A stretch of DNA of 64,000 bases from the NCBI GenBank assembly GCA_016191785.1, contig JACPVJ010000136.1, forward strand, positions 22,539 to 86,538. The letters are read 5' to 3'. The translations under genes were made by a program, and so were the position numbers. Source of the stretch: Myxococcales bacterium (lineage in GTDB: Bacteria; Myxococcota_A; Polyangia; Polyangiales; Polyangiaceae). Below are positions 53,969 through 63,775 of the stretch, one piece after another. Under the pieces are notes generated by a model that worked only from the letters and a program-made list of their open reading frames with translations, was not told the origin of the DNA and ran no database searches. The stretch's first letter is position 1. Every line of letters starts with the position of its first letter.

Positions 53969-56900
53969 ATGGCAGAGCGCAGACTTCGGGGTGCGCGCTT
54001 CGTCGGTATCGACGTGGGCGCCGAGGCGATCAAGGTGGTGGAGCTGGCCCGGGAGGGCGACGGCCTCGTCTGGACCCGGCGCATCGTCGTCGAGCATCAG
54101 AAAGAGCCGGGCCCCGCGGTGCGGGCGGCTCTCTCGGACTTCGGCTGGGACGACCTGTCGGGCGCCGCGGTGGTGGGGCGCGCGGCGCGCGTGCTCGCGC
54201 TCTCGAGTGTGCCGACCAAGCAGGCCCAGGCCGCCGGCGCGCGGTTCCTGGTCGGTGATCGGGACGCGACCGTCGTCAGCATCGGAGCGCACGGGTTCTC
54301 GGTGCTCGAGCTTCGACCGAGCGGAGTCGAGGTGTTTCGCGAGAACTCGCGCTGCTCCCAGGGTACCGGCAACTTCCTCCGGCAGCTGGTCGAGCGCTTC
54401 GGGCTCGACATCGAGACGGCCAGCGCCATGGCCGACGGCGTGAGCGCCCCGGCGGTGCTCTCGGGCCGCTGCCCGGTGATCTTGAAGACCGACATGACTC
54501 ACCTGGCGAACAAGGGTGAGCCGCGCGAACGCATCGTCGCCGGACTGTTCGACGCGGTGTGCGAGAACGTACAGGTGCTGATCAAGCCCAGCGTCTCGCC
54601 CGAGAACGTGCTCTTGATCGGCGGCGTCGCCCGCGCCCGCCGGGTTCACGATCACTTCCGCAAGTTCGTCGAGCGCCACGGCATGAGCCTGCTCGAGACC
54701 AGCGCCGACGATCACCTGTTCGTCGACGCCCTGGGCGCCGCGCTGGTGGCCGCCGACCGCCCGGGGCGCGTGCCCACCCTCGACCGCCTGCTGGCGCCCG
54801 CGCACCACGCCCACCTGGACCGGCAGTCGGCGCTGGCCAGCCACCTGGCTCGCGTGAAGCGCATGACCCGGCCGCCGCTGCCGAGCGAGCTGCTCGGGCG
54901 CCGCGAGCTCTTGGTCGGCTTCGACATCGGCTCGACCGGCTCCAAGGCGGTGGCCGTCGATCGCGAAAATCGCGAGGTGGTCTGGGAAGGCTACATCAAC
55001 ACCAACGGCGACCCGGTGGGCGCCGCCCAGAAGCTGATGGCCATGCTGGCCGATTCGCCGGCCGGCAAGCAAGATCTGGTGGCCTTCGGCGCCACCGGCA
55101 GCGGGCGCGAGATCGTGGGTTCGCTGCTCTCGAACTGTTACGGCGTCGAGCGCGTCTACGTGCTGAACGAGATCGCGGCGCACGCCGAGGGTGCGCTGTT
55201 CTACGACTCGACCGTCGACACCATCTTCGAGATCGGTGGGCAAGACGCCAAGTACATCCGCCTGTCCGAGGGCCGGGTGGTGGACGCCGCCATGAACGAG
55301 GCGTGCAGCGCCGGAACCGGCTCGTTCATCGAGGAGCAGGGCAAGAAGATCGGCGGCATCGACAACGTCATCCAGCTGGGCGAGGCAGCGCTCGCCGCCG
55401 AGGGCGGCGTGTCGCTGGGCCAGCACTGCTCGGTGTTCATGGCCGAGATCATCGACGAGGCCGTGGCCGCCGGCGTGAACACCGGCTCGGTGGTCGCCGG
55501 CATCTACGGTTCGGTCATCCAGAACTACCTGAACCGGGTGAAGGGTGCCCGCAGCGTGGGGCAGGTGGTGTTCTGCCAGGGCATGCCCTTCGCATCCGAC
55601 GCCCTGGCCGCGGCCGTGGCTCGCGAGACCGGCGCCCAGGTGATCGTGCCACCGAACCCGGGCACGGTGGGCGCGCTGGGCATCGCGCTCTTGACCCGCA
55701 AGGCCGTGGGGGCAGCCCTCACCGGCGGCGTGGACCCCACGCGGCTGCTCTCGGCCAAGGTCGTGCGCCGGGACACCTTCGTGTGTCAGAGCAAGAAGGG
55801 CTGCGGCGAGCCGGGCAACAAGTGCCGCATCGACCGGGTCGGCACGCTGGTCGAAGACAAGCACGGTCGCTTCACCTGGGGCGGCAGCTGCTCGCTCTGG
55901 GATCGTGGCACCGGCAAGAAGAAGTTGCCCGATCTGGCGCCCGACCCCTTCCGCGAGCGCGAGGCGCTGATCGCCGCGTTGGTCGAGCGCGTGAGCGTCG
56001 ACCGCGGGCGCGAGAAGATCGCCGTCACCGACGAGTTCCAGCTCAAGGGCCTGTTCCCCTTCTTCGCGACCTTCCTCTTCGAGCTCGGCTACGACGTGGT
56101 CTACGAGAAGGGCGCCGGGGCCAAGACCCTGAAGCGCGGCATCGAAGAGGCCAACGTGCCCTGGTGCGCGCCGATGCAGCTCTATCACGGCCTGGTCGCC
56201 AGCATGGCCGACCGCGACGCGCGCTTCATCTTCGCGCCCATGTTGCGCGAGATGCCACGGGTGGGCGACGAGAAGACCGCCGTGGCCTGCCCCGTGGTGC
56301 AGGCGTCACCGGACGTGCTGCGGCTCGACCTGGGCAGTGAGCGTGGCGCGCGCCTGCTCTCGCCCGTGATCGACTTCGGGGCAGAGGGCTTCGAGTCGAA
56401 GGAGTTCCTGAAGAGCTGCCAGCGCCTCGCCGAGTCCCTGGGCGTGCAAGGCCTCGCGTGGCTCGGCGCCTATCAGAAGGCCAAGCGCGAGCAGGTCGGG
56501 TTCGACCAAGAGTGTCTGACGATCGGCGCTCGGGCCCTCGACTTCTGCCGCGAGAACGACGTCATCCCGGTCGTGGTCCTGGGGCGGCCGTACACCCTGT
56601 ACAACTCGGTGCTCAACTCGAACGTGCCGCCGCTCCTGCGCGAGCAGGGCGCCATCGCCATCCCGATCGACTGCTACCAGGTTGCGGACGACGTCCCGAC
56701 CTTCGAGGGCGTGTACTGGGGTCACGGCCAGAAGAACCTGCGTGCGGCCCATCAGATCCGCCGCACCCCGGGGCTCTACTCGATCTGGTGCAGCAACTAC
56801 TCGTGCGGCCCCGACAGCTTCAATCTGCACTTCTTCGCGTACGCCATGGCCGGGCGCCCCTTCGCGGTGATCGAGACCGACGGCCACTCGGGGGACGCCG

Positions 56901-58351
56901 GCACCAAGACGCGCATCGAGGCCTTCTTGCACTGCGTGCGCGAGGACTTGGCACGCGTCAGCGACGACCGCGTCGAGAGCGACCTGACGCAGGTCGATCG
57001 GAAGAGCGGCGTCTTGGCCGAGATCCGCCACCGCTCGGAGAAGCTCTTGGTGCCACGCATGGGCGAGGGCGCCGAGGCCATGGCAGCGTGCCTGCGCGGC
57101 GTCGGGATCCCGGCCGAGGTGCTACCCGTCCCCGATCGTGACGCGCTGCGCATCGGCCGCCGTCACACCTCGGGCAAAGAGTGCGTGCCCATGACCATCA
57201 CGCTGGGCAGCCTGCTGCAGCGCGTGGAGAAAGAGACGGACCCGAAGCAGCGGTTCGCGTTCTTCATGCCCACCGCCGACGGCCCGTGTCGGTTCGGCGT
57301 GTACAACATGCTCCACCGCATCGTGCTCGAGCGCGTCGGCGAAGGCGAGCGGGTGCGCATCTGGTCCCCGCGCGACAAGGACTACTTCGACGGAATCCCC
57401 GCCGGGTTCTCGGCGCTGGTGATGACCGGCTTCGCGGCTCACGACATGCTCGAGGCGGCGCTCTACGACGCGCGGCCGGTCGAGTCCGAGCCGGGCCTGG
57501 CCAACGCCATCTTCCAGCGCTACCAGCGCGAGCTGCTCGATCAGCTCGAGCGGGCAGGGCACGGGGACCTGAGCGTGCCCGCGGCCCTGTGGCAGGTCGC
57601 GTCGGGCAAGCTCTTCGGCTGCGCCGACCTCTTGGCTCGCGCTGCCGCCGAGCTCCGTCGCGTCAAGACCGATCGAAAGCCGCCCACCGTGCTGGTCGTC
57701 GGAGAGATCTACGTGCGCTGCGATCCGTTCGCGAACGACTTCTTGATCGAGAAGCTCGAGCAGCGAGGGATCCGCGCGCGCTTCGCGCCGTTCTCGGAGT
57801 GGCTCGAGTACACCGACTACGTGCACACCATGAACGGGCAGAAGGGCGGGCTCTCGGCCAAGCTGTCGACCTGGGTGCAAGACCGCATCATCGACACGAC
57901 CTACGGCCTCGTGGCCCGAATCCTCGACTGGCCGGCCCGGACTCGGGTGACCGAGACGATTGCCGCCGCCAAGCCCTACATCCGCGAGGACCTCAACGGC
58001 GAGGCGGTGCTGACGGTCGGCGGCCCCGTGCACGAGTGGCATCACGGGCTGATCGACGGCGTGGTCAGCGTCGGACCGCTCGAGTGCATGCCGAACAAGG
58101 TGGCCGAGGCTCAGTTCTTCCACGTGACCGAGCGCGAGGGGCTGCCGTCGATGACCCTCCCGGTGAACGGTGATCCGGTCGACCCAGCGGTGCTCGACAG
58201 CTTCGCCTTCGAGGTGCAAGAGAGCGCTCGCCGCCGCCGACAAGGCCTGGCCCCGGAGCGCAAGCCGCAGAAGCTGCGGCTCCGCGTGATCCGCGGGGGC
58301 GAGGGTCGCGCCGCCCCGGGGGCCACCGCCTGCTCCATCCCCGCAGAGTGA
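53969..58351 (+). CDS. Giant acyl-CoA dehydratase activase fusion (BadF/HgdC-type ATPase, duplicated)
   Basis: 1460 residues. Two ASKHA ATPase domains in tandem: residues ~10-290 (GIDVGAEAIKVVE; CSQGTGNFLR; later GRCPVI) and ~310-590 (GFDIGSTGSKAVAVD; CSAGTGSFIEEQ; QHCSVFMAEIIDE). Each holds the Cys pair that in HgdC-type activators bridges a [4Fe-4S] cluster at the dimer interface. The remaining ~850 residues match the large activase-related extension and a HgdB-like region with further Cys (KKGCGEPGNKCRI, CSNYSCGPDSFN). Such fusions are predicted to use ATP-driven electron transfer on 2-hydroxyacyl-CoA dehydratase or related enzymes; the partner is not in the window. Confidence 0.88.
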   Translation: MAERRLRGARFVGIDVGAEAIKVVELAREGDGLVWTRRIVVEHQKEPGPAVRAALSDFGWDDLSGAAVVGRAARVLALSSVPTKQAQAAGARFLVGDRDATVVSIGAHGFSVLELRPSGVEVFRENSRCSQGTGNFLRQLVERFGLDIETASAMADGVSAPAVLSGRCPVILKTDMTHLANKGEPRERIVAGLFDAVCENVQVLIKPSVSPENVLLIGGVARARRVHDHFRKFVERHGMSLLETSADDHLFVDALGAALVAADRPGRVPTLDRLLAPAHHAHLDRQSALASHLARVKRMTRPPLPSELLGRRELLVGFDIGSTGSKAVAVDRENREVVWEGYINTNGDPVGAAQKLMAMLADSPAGKQDLVAFGATGSGREIVGSLLSNCYGVERVYVLNEIAAHAEGALFYDSTVDTIFEIGGQDAKYIRLSEGRVVDAAMNEACSAGTGSFIEEQGKKIGGIDNVIQLGEAALAAEGGVSLGQHCSVFMAEIIDEAVAAGVNTGSVVAGIYGSVIQNYLNRVKGARSVGQVVFCQGMPFASDALAAAVARETGAQVIVPPNPGTVGALGIALLTRKAVGAALTGGVDPTRLLSAKVVRRDTFVCQSKKGCGEPGNKCRIDRVGTLVEDKHGRFTWGGSCSLWDRGTGKKKLPDLAPDPFREREALIAALVERVSVDRGREKIAVTDEFQLKGLFPFFATFLFELGYDVVYEKGAGAKTLKRGIEEANVPWCAPMQLYHGLVASMADRDARFIFAPMLREMPRVGDEKTAVACPVVQASPDVLRLDLGSERGARLLSPVIDFGAEGFESKEFLKSCQRLAESLGVQGLAWLGAYQKAKREQVGFDQECLTIGARALDFCRENDVIPVVVLGRPYTLYNSVLNSNVPPLLREQGAIAIPIDCYQVADDVPTFEGVYWGHGQKNLRAAHQIRRTPGLYSIWCSNYSCGPDSFNLHFFAYAMAGRPFAVIETDGHSGDAGTKTRIEAFLHCVREDLARVSDDRVESDLTQVDRKSGVLAEIRHRSEKLLVPRMGEGAEAMAACLRGVGIPAEVLPVPDRDALRIGRRHTSGKECVPMTITLGSLLQRVEKETDPKQRFAFFMPTADGPCRFGVYNMLHRIVLERVGEGERVRIWSPRDKDYFDGIPAGFSALVMTGFAAHDMLEAALYDARPVESEPGLANAIFQRYQRELLDQLERAGHGDLSVPAALWQVASGKLFGCADLLARAAAELRRVKTDRKPPTVLVVGEIYVRCDPFANDFLIEKLEQRGIRARFAPFSEWLEYTDYVHTMNGQKGGLSAKLSTWVQDRIIDTTYGLVARILDWPARTRVTETIAAAKPYIREDLNGEAVLTVGGPVHEWHHGLIDGVVSVGPLECMPNKVAEAQFFHVTEREGLPSMTLPVNGDPVDPAVLDSFAFEVQESARRRRQGLAPERKPQKLRLRVIRGGEGRAAPGATACSIPAE

Positions 58352-58369
58352 AGGAAGCTCGGCCCCCGC

Positions 58370-58627
58370 TCACGCTGCCTGGGGCAGCTGCCTCGTCGGG
58401 GTGAGCCTCAGCAGGCGCGGGCGCCTCTGCTTCGGCCGCCGATCTTCGCCCACCGGCAGCGACCGCGAGACCGCGACCACCGGCAACATCAGCACGGGCC
58501 AGAGCACCATGAAGGTGAGCAGCACGGGGGCGAGCGCCACCAGCAGGATGGGCGCCAAGAGTACCCCGGCTACCGACAGCATCACGACGTCGAGCCACCG
58601 GCCGCGATTGACCTCCGTCTGTTCCAT
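58370..58627 (-). CDS. Small membrane protein
   Basis: 85 residues with two hydrophobic segments (about 13-33 and 36-54) and a basic Arg-rich tail. The start is supported by GGAAGAGG a few bases upstream. Function unknown; it lies 18 bp after the activase gene, tail to tail. Confidence 0.6.
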   Translation of the reverse strand: MEQTEVNRGRWLDVVMLSVAGVLLAPILLVALAPVLLTFMVLWPVLMLPVVAVSRSLPVGEDRRPKQRRPRLLRLTPTRQLPQAA

Positions 58628-58782
58628 TTGACGACCTCTTCCGTCTACGGATGCAAGCGGCGAGCCGCGAGGATTCGGCTGGCAATGCGGAGGGGGCGCG
58701 GCGAATTTCGCGACGCTGTCGCAACCTGCCTCTGCCGCTTCGCGGCGGCATGACCCCGTCGCCACCAGAGCGGGTGGGGTGG

Positions 58783-59859
58783 CTACCGCGCCCGAGCGAA
58801 CAACGTGGCCTTGCGCGAGTCCGGATCGTGGTCGGCCCAGTACACGCACTTTTCGTCCAGCGCGACCGCGTCCACGCTGTGGTTTCGTGGGATCGCGGCG
58901 AGCGGAGTCGGCGACGACCCGTCGGTGCCCATGATCAGCAGGGTCTCCGTGCCGTCGCTGCCCGCGGCGGCTGCCCAGGTCACGATGCTCTTTGCGTCGA
59001 CGGCGATGCGAGCGCTCGGAGCCAGGCCAGACGCGATCTTGGTGGCGCCGCCTCCCGACTTGGCAACCTTCATCAGGTGCCCCTTCTGCGCCAGCGTGAA
59101 ATAGACGTTCGCCTCGTCCAGCGCCAGATCGAAGGCCTTGTCCTGTGCGGTAGCGAGGGGCTTCGGCTTGCCGCGGTCCGGGGGGAAGCGCAGCACGCGG
59201 TTCGCGCTCGAGTCGGTCACGTAAATGCCCTGCCCATCGACGGCGATGGCCGAAAAGCCCATCGGGGCGAGCTTGCCCTCCGGCCGCTCCGACACGTCGA
59301 GCTCTTTGGTGGTGCCCGTGGCCTTCTCGGCGCGAATCAGCCGATCGTACGGGCCGTAGTCGCCCGGCACGCCGTAGACGAAGCTTCCGTCTGCGGCCAC
59401 GGCCTGCGACGAGAAGGTCTCGACCAATGTCTTGCTCTCGCCGCCCTCTTTGCCGACGCGCACCAAGCGGATGCCGCTGGTGAAGAACACCGCTTGGTCG
59501 TCGACCACCAGCCCGCGCGGCTCGAGGGACAGCGAGGCCAGGTTCTGGGTGCCGCGGCCGTCCTTCCGGGCCTTGCTCACGTCGCCGCGCCCGTTCATCA
59601 GCTGCCAGCTCGTGCTGTAGAGGTGCGTCGCGTCGAAGCCGAACCCGTGCACGTGGCCGTTCACCGTCCCGAGCTTCATGGGTTCGGTGCCCGCTGCGCT
59701 GCACGGCCCGGGGGCCGAGTCCACCGCCGCCGAAGCAGCCGCGCTGGCGGAGGGCGCCGCGACTGCCGAGCCCTCGGGCTTTGCTGCCGGCTTTGCCTTG
59801 TCCTCACAGCCCAGGCCCCCGAGCACGAGCGCGAGGCAGAGCGCGCGTCGATTCGTCAT
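58783..59859 (-). CDS. Beta-propeller lipoprotein
   Basis: 358 residues. Lipobox GGLGC near residue 18, Ala/Ser-rich linker to about 50, then repeated blades (FGFDATHLYSTSW, LVVDDQAVFFTSG, VAADGSFVYGV, IAVDGQGIYVTDSSANRVLRF, LALDEANVYFTL). An extracytoplasmic binding propeller; ligand unknown. Confidence 0.75.
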   Translation of the reverse strand: MTNRRALCLALVLGGLGCEDKAKPAAKPEGSAVAAPSASAAASAAVDSAPGPCSAAGTEPMKLGTVNGHVHGFGFDATHLYSTSWQLMNGRGDVSKARKDGRGTQNLASLSLEPRGLVVDDQAVFFTSGIRLVRVGKEGGESKTLVETFSSQAVAADGSFVYGVPGDYGPYDRLIRAEKATGTTKELDVSERPEGKLAPMGFSAIAVDGQGIYVTDSSANRVLRFPPDRGKPKPLATAQDKAFDLALDEANVYFTLAQKGHLMKVAKSGGGATKIASGLAPSARIAVDAKSIVTWAAAAGSDGTETLLIMGTDGSSPTPLAAIPRNHSVDAVALDEKCVYWADHDPDSRKATLFARAR

Positions 59860-59934
59860 GCGCCGAAGGGTATCAGCTCGCGTCCCAGATCGGTCACCTC
59901 GAAAGCGGCTCGCGGTGCGGCCGCCGCGGGCGGC

Positions 59935-61326
59935 TCACTCCGGCCGGAGCGAGCCCCGGAGAAGGGCGTTCATCATCTGCTCCACGCTCGCGACCTTCTC
60001 GCGGATCTTGCCGGAGGAGCGCCCCTCGTCGACCTCGACCGCGTCGAGCACCCGCCAGTCGTCGTAGCTGGTCACGCGCACGTTGCGCTCGGCGAGCAGA
60101 CCGTCGACCGACCCCTGGGCTTGGCGCGGGGGCTCGCGGGCCGCGTCCTCGACCATCTTCGAGACCACCAGCTGAGCGTCGGCCTTGTTGGTGCCGACCA
60201 CCCCCAGCGGGCCGCGGCGGATCCACCCCACCGCGTAGGTCCCGGGCACGACCGGACCGGTGGCGCCCTCGGTGACGCGACCGTCGAGGTTGAAGATGAC
60301 GCCGTTCTTCTCGTCGAAGGGCACGCCCGCGATCGGCTCGCCGCGATAACCAATCGAGCGAAACACGACGGAGGTCGCGAGCTCGAAGGTCTGACCAGTG
60401 CTCGTGAGCACGCGCCGGCCGTCGGGACCGACCCCGGGCGCGTTCCGCTCTGCTCGGAGCGCGCAGACGCGCCGGGTCTCGTCTCCTACCAGCTCGACCG
60501 GCGAAGCGAAGAACTCGAGGCGCAGCCGGCGGGGCGCGGTGCATTCGGCGCGTGAGAGCTCGCGCATCAGCTCCAGGTTTCGCCGCTGACGCGCGTCGAG
60601 CTCGGCCGACAAGGGGGCATCGGCCAGGACCGCCTGGGCGTCGACGGACACACCGACTTCGGGCAGGGCCGCGATGTCCTCGAGCTCGCGCGGGTCGAAC
60701 GCGGCGTGGGCTGGGCCGCGCCGCGCCAAGAGCACGACCTCGCGCACCCGGCTGGCACGCAGGGTCTCTACCGCGTGGCGCGCGATGTCGGTCTTGCCGA
60801 GCTCGTCGGGGCTCTTGAGCAAGATGCGCGCGACGTCCATCGCGACGTTGCCGACGCCGACGATCACCGCTCGCTCGGACACGAGGTGGAACGGGAAGTC
60901 CCGGAAATCGGGGTGGGCGTTGTACCAACCGACGAAGGCGGTGGCCGAGTACGACCCGGCCAGCTCTTCACCCGGGATCCCCAGCCGCCGGTCCCTGCTG
61001 CTGCCGACGGCGTAGACGACCTGGTCGTAGGCCGCGCCGAGCTCGCCGGCCGAGAGATCTCGGCCGATCTGCACGTTCCCCAGGAAGCGGAATCGATGGT
61101 TCTCGGCGGTACGCTCGAAGGTCTTGGTGACGGCCTTGATCTTCTGGTGGTCGGGCGCCACGCCGGACCGCACCAGGCCAAAGGGGGTGGGGAGGCGATC
61201 GAACACGTCGACGGCGAACACCGGTGAGGTGGACCTGAGCAGGGCCTCGGCGGTGAAGAAACCGGCGGGCCCGGCTCCGACGACTGCGACGCGAACCGGG
61301 GGGCTGGCGGTGGTGGGGCGCTGCAT
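59935..61326 (-). CDS. Adrenodoxin-reductase-like NAD(P)H:ferredoxin oxidoreductase (FprA type)
   Basis: 463 residues from ATG 61326. FAD Rossmann motif VAVVGAGPAGFFTAEAL, GLVRSGVAPDHQKIK (typical FprA/adrenodoxin reductase), NADPH site VIVGVGNVAMDVARIL, and the C-terminal GWIRRGPLGVVGTNKADA. Moves electrons between NADPH and ferredoxin or P450 systems. Alternative upstream start at 61404 lacks conservation. Divergent from the phosphoesterase gene. Confidence 0.88.
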   Translation of the reverse strand: MQRPTTASPPVRVAVVGAGPAGFFTAEALLRSTSPVFAVDVFDRLPTPFGLVRSGVAPDHQKIKAVTKTFERTAENHRFRFLGNVQIGRDLSAGELGAAYDQVVYAVGSSRDRRLGIPGEELAGSYSATAFVGWYNAHPDFRDFPFHLVSERAVIVGVGNVAMDVARILLKSPDELGKTDIARHAVETLRASRVREVVLLARRGPAHAAFDPRELEDIAALPEVGVSVDAQAVLADAPLSAELDARQRRNLELMRELSRAECTAPRRLRLEFFASPVELVGDETRRVCALRAERNAPGVGPDGRRVLTSTGQTFELATSVVFRSIGYRGEPIAGVPFDEKNGVIFNLDGRVTEGATGPVVPGTYAVGWIRRGPLGVVGTNKADAQLVVSKMVEDAAREPPRQAQGSVDGLLAERNVRVTSYDDWRVLDAVEVDEGRSSGKIREKVASVEQMMNALLRGSLRPE

Positions 61327-61429
61327 GAGCGGGCGGAACCTAACACGCGTCAAAGAAATGGCAGCCTCTGCGCCGATGCGCAGGGCTTGAACATCGGCGG
61401 CCATCGGTCAGACTAGGTTAGGGACAGCC

Positions 61430-62836
61430 TTGCCCACGAGTCGTCACAACCTGCTGGTCCTCTCGGACGTTCACCTCGGCAGTGATCTGGTTCAGCACTG
61501 CCGCCCGGGAGCGCCGCTCAGGAGCGCCGCGAGCTCGCGACGGGATCGCGATCTTGCGGCGCTCCTCGACTGGTATCGCGAGCGGCCCGCCGAGGGCAGA
61601 CCGTGGCGCCTGGTGATCGCCGGCGACCTGGTCGACTTCGTGGGGATGAGCGTGAGCGGCGAGACCAGCGAGATCGTCACCGAGCCCAACCTGGACGAGC
61701 AGTCCCATGGGTTGGGCGGTGCGGTCGACCACACGCTGGCCAAGCTGCGGCGCGTCGCCGATCACCATCGCGGGGTGTTCGCCGCCATGGGGCGCTTCGT
61801 GGCGGCCGGAAACACCTTGGTGGTGGTCCGCGGGAACCACGACGTCGACTTTCACTGGGAGCCCGTCCAAGCAGCGTTCCGGGCGATCTTGCGAGAGCAC
61901 GGCGCGACCCACGTCGACGCCATCGAGTTCGCGGATTGGTTCTATTACGAGGAGGGCGTCGTCTACGTCGAGCACGGTCACCAGTACGACGACTATTGCT
62001 CGTACGAGCACGTGCTCTTCCCGGTCGTACCCACCGATCCGAAGCGCTCGGCTCGTTCGCTGTCGGACGTGCTCTTGCGTTATGTCGTGCGTCCGACCGC
62101 CGGCATGCACGAGTCCGGCCACGACAAGGCCGACGCCTTCGACTACTTGCGCTTCGGTGCCCGGCTCGGTGCCCGTGGCGTTTTGGCGCTCGGGCGCCGA
62201 TTTCTGTCGGCCATCGCCGTCGCGCTCGGGATCTGGCGTGACCACATGAGCGGCGCCGCGGCCTGGGTGAGAAACGAGCACGAGCGCAAGATGGCGATGC
62301 TCGCCGAGGCGCGGCACATCAGCCTGGTGAAGCTCCAGGCCCTGGCCGCGCTGCAGCGGCCGCCCATCACCAAGAGCGCGCTGCGGCTCTTGGCGGGAGT
62401 CATGGTCGACCGGGTCGCGGTGGCCGCCGCTGGCGTAGTGCTCGCGATCTGGCTCCTGGTTGCCCGCTGGACGCCGGCCCTCGGGGTCGGCCTGTCGCTG
62501 GGCACGGTGGCGTTGGTCGCGCTCGCCGTGCTCTGGCGGCGCGCGCGCGGCGAGATCGACGCGAGCGCCCTCTTGCGCGAGCGGGCGGCTCGGGTGGGCA
62601 GCGTGTTCCCCGCGGCGTTCATCGTGATGGGGCACACCCACTTGCCCGAGCAGAGCGCGACCCGATCCAGCTCGGCCTACGTCAACGTCGGCGCATGGGC
62701 GGAAGACCAGCTCGAAGAGGGCGAGGCGACGAGCCTTCCGGCGACGCGCACCCACCTGGTCGTGCAGCTGGTGGACGGGCGCCCGACGGCCGTGCTCATG
62801 CAGTGGGACGCCGAGACCGGGCCTCGGCGGTTCTGA
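61430..62836 (+). CDS. Membrane-associated calcineurin-type metallophosphoesterase
   Basis: 468 residues from TTG. Metal motifs in order: LSDVHLGS, GDLVDF, RGNHDVDF, EHGHQYD and GHTHLPE, a full set. An insertion at ~260-380 includes one or two hydrophobic helices (VAAAGVVLAIWLLV; LGVGLSLGTVALVALAVLW) before the last motif, so the enzyme is probably membrane-bound. Family relatives include LpxH-like and UDP-diacylglucosamine hydrolases; substrate unassigned. Confidence 0.82.
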   Translation: MPTSRHNLLVLSDVHLGSDLVQHCRPGAPLRSAASSRRDRDLAALLDWYRERPAEGRPWRLVIAGDLVDFVGMSVSGETSEIVTEPNLDEQSHGLGGAVDHTLAKLRRVADHHRGVFAAMGRFVAAGNTLVVVRGNHDVDFHWEPVQAAFRAILREHGATHVDAIEFADWFYYEEGVVYVEHGHQYDDYCSYEHVLFPVVPTDPKRSARSLSDVLLRYVVRPTAGMHESGHDKADAFDYLRFGARLGARGVLALGRRFLSAIAVALGIWRDHMSGAAAWVRNEHERKMAMLAEARHISLVKLQALAALQRPPITKSALRLLAGVMVDRVAVAAAGVVLAIWLLVARWTPALGVGLSLGTVALVALAVLWRRARGEIDASALLRERAARVGSVFPAAFIVMGHTHLPEQSATRSSSAYVNVGAWAEDQLEEGEATSLPATRTHLVVQLVDGRPTAVLMQWDAETGPRRF

Positions 62837-62839
62837 CCG

Positions 62840-63154
62840 TCAATCCGAGCAGCACGGGTTTCCGAGGCAGGGCGGCACCGAGGCGCACACGCCTTGGCCC
62901 TGGCAGCAGGTGCCGGCGGTCGTCTTGCAGTGGCTGGGGCAGCCCGCGGCGCCGCCCGTCGCGACGGCGCCCCCGGTTCCGCCGGCTCCGCCGCCGCCGC
63001 CGCTGCCGCCGCTCCCACCCGAGGGGCTCACGCACTTGCCGCTCTCGCAGATCCGATCGCCCTTGCAGTCCGAGTCGTTGGAACAGCCCTCGTCTTCCGA
63101 CGAAGAGCAGCCGAGAAAGCACAGCGCAAGAGCAAGAACGGTCTTCGTGATCAT
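62840..63154 (-). CDS. Small Cys-rich lipoprotein
   Basis: 104 residues from ATG 63154. Lipobox FLGC, Cys-containing CSNDSDCKGDRICESGKC, Gly linker, then CPSHCKTTAGTCCQGQGVC and CLGNPCC. Two small disulfide units on a tether; no ligand known. Start 63154 gives the signal peptide; the frame opens further upstream as noise. Confidence 0.65.
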   Translation of the reverse strand: MITKTVLALALCFLGCSSSEDEGCSNDSDCKGDRICESGKCVSPSGGSGGSGGGGGAGGTGGAVATGGAAGCPSHCKTTAGTCCQGQGVCASVPPCLGNPCCSD

Positions 63155-63306
63155 GGGGCTCCGACTCAACGAGGGACCCCGGCGAAAAGGCCGAGCGCGA
63201 GCAAGGCTGAGGAGGAATGCCTCATCTTCTTCCGACAATGTGCCCGAGACCGTGGGGATCGTCCAGCGGCCGGCCGCTTCGGCTATCCTCCGCGCCGGAG
63301 GTCCCG

Positions 63307-63747
63307 GTGCTCAGCGAAGAAATCAAGAAGCGCATGCTCCAAGCGATGAAGGCGGGTCGCACGCTGGAGAAGGAGATCTTGCGCGTCGCGCTCGGTGAGA
63401 TCCAGACCCAAGAGGCTCGCGTGAACCAAGCCATGAGCGACGAGGACGCCGCGGCCGTAGTGCGCAAGCTGGTGAAGAACAACCACGAGACCCTGGCCGT
63501 GTCCGAGAGCGCCGAGCAGAAGGCGCAGCTCGAGGCAGAGAACGCCGTGCTCGAGTCGCTCTTGCCCAAGTCCCTGGGCGTGGACGAGATCGTGGCGGCG
63601 CTCGCCGCGGTCGCGGATGCAGTGAAGTCCGCCGGCAACGATGGGCAGGCGACGGGAGTCGCGATGAAGCACCTGAAGGCTGCCGGGGCCGTCGTCACCG
63701 GCAAAGAGGTGACCTTGGCCGTGAAGCAGATCCGCGGCAGCGCGTGA
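63307..63747 (+). CDS. YqeY/GatB-domain-like protein
   Basis: 146 residues from GTG 63307, the usual YqeY length. Helical pattern EEIKKRMLQAMKAGRTLEKEILRVALGEI, a second long helix and a C-terminal MKHLKAAGAVVTGKEVTLAVKQI block fit YqeY, related to the GatB tRNA-amidotransferase tail. Function unclear; linked to translation in the family. Confidence 0.83.
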   Translation: MLSEEIKKRMLQAMKAGRTLEKEILRVALGEIQTQEARVNQAMSDEDAAAVVRKLVKNNHETLAVSESAEQKAQLEAENAVLESLLPKSLGVDEIVAALAAVADAVKSAGNDGQATGVAMKHLKAAGAVVTGKEVTLAVKQIRGSA

Positions 63748-63775
63748 GTCAGCTGGCGCGCCCCGCGAACTCGAC

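Noticed and set aside
53909..56188. 759-codon leftward frame opposite the activase gene
   Set aside because: Antisense shadow with no domain; the rightward frame has duplicated ATPase motifs.
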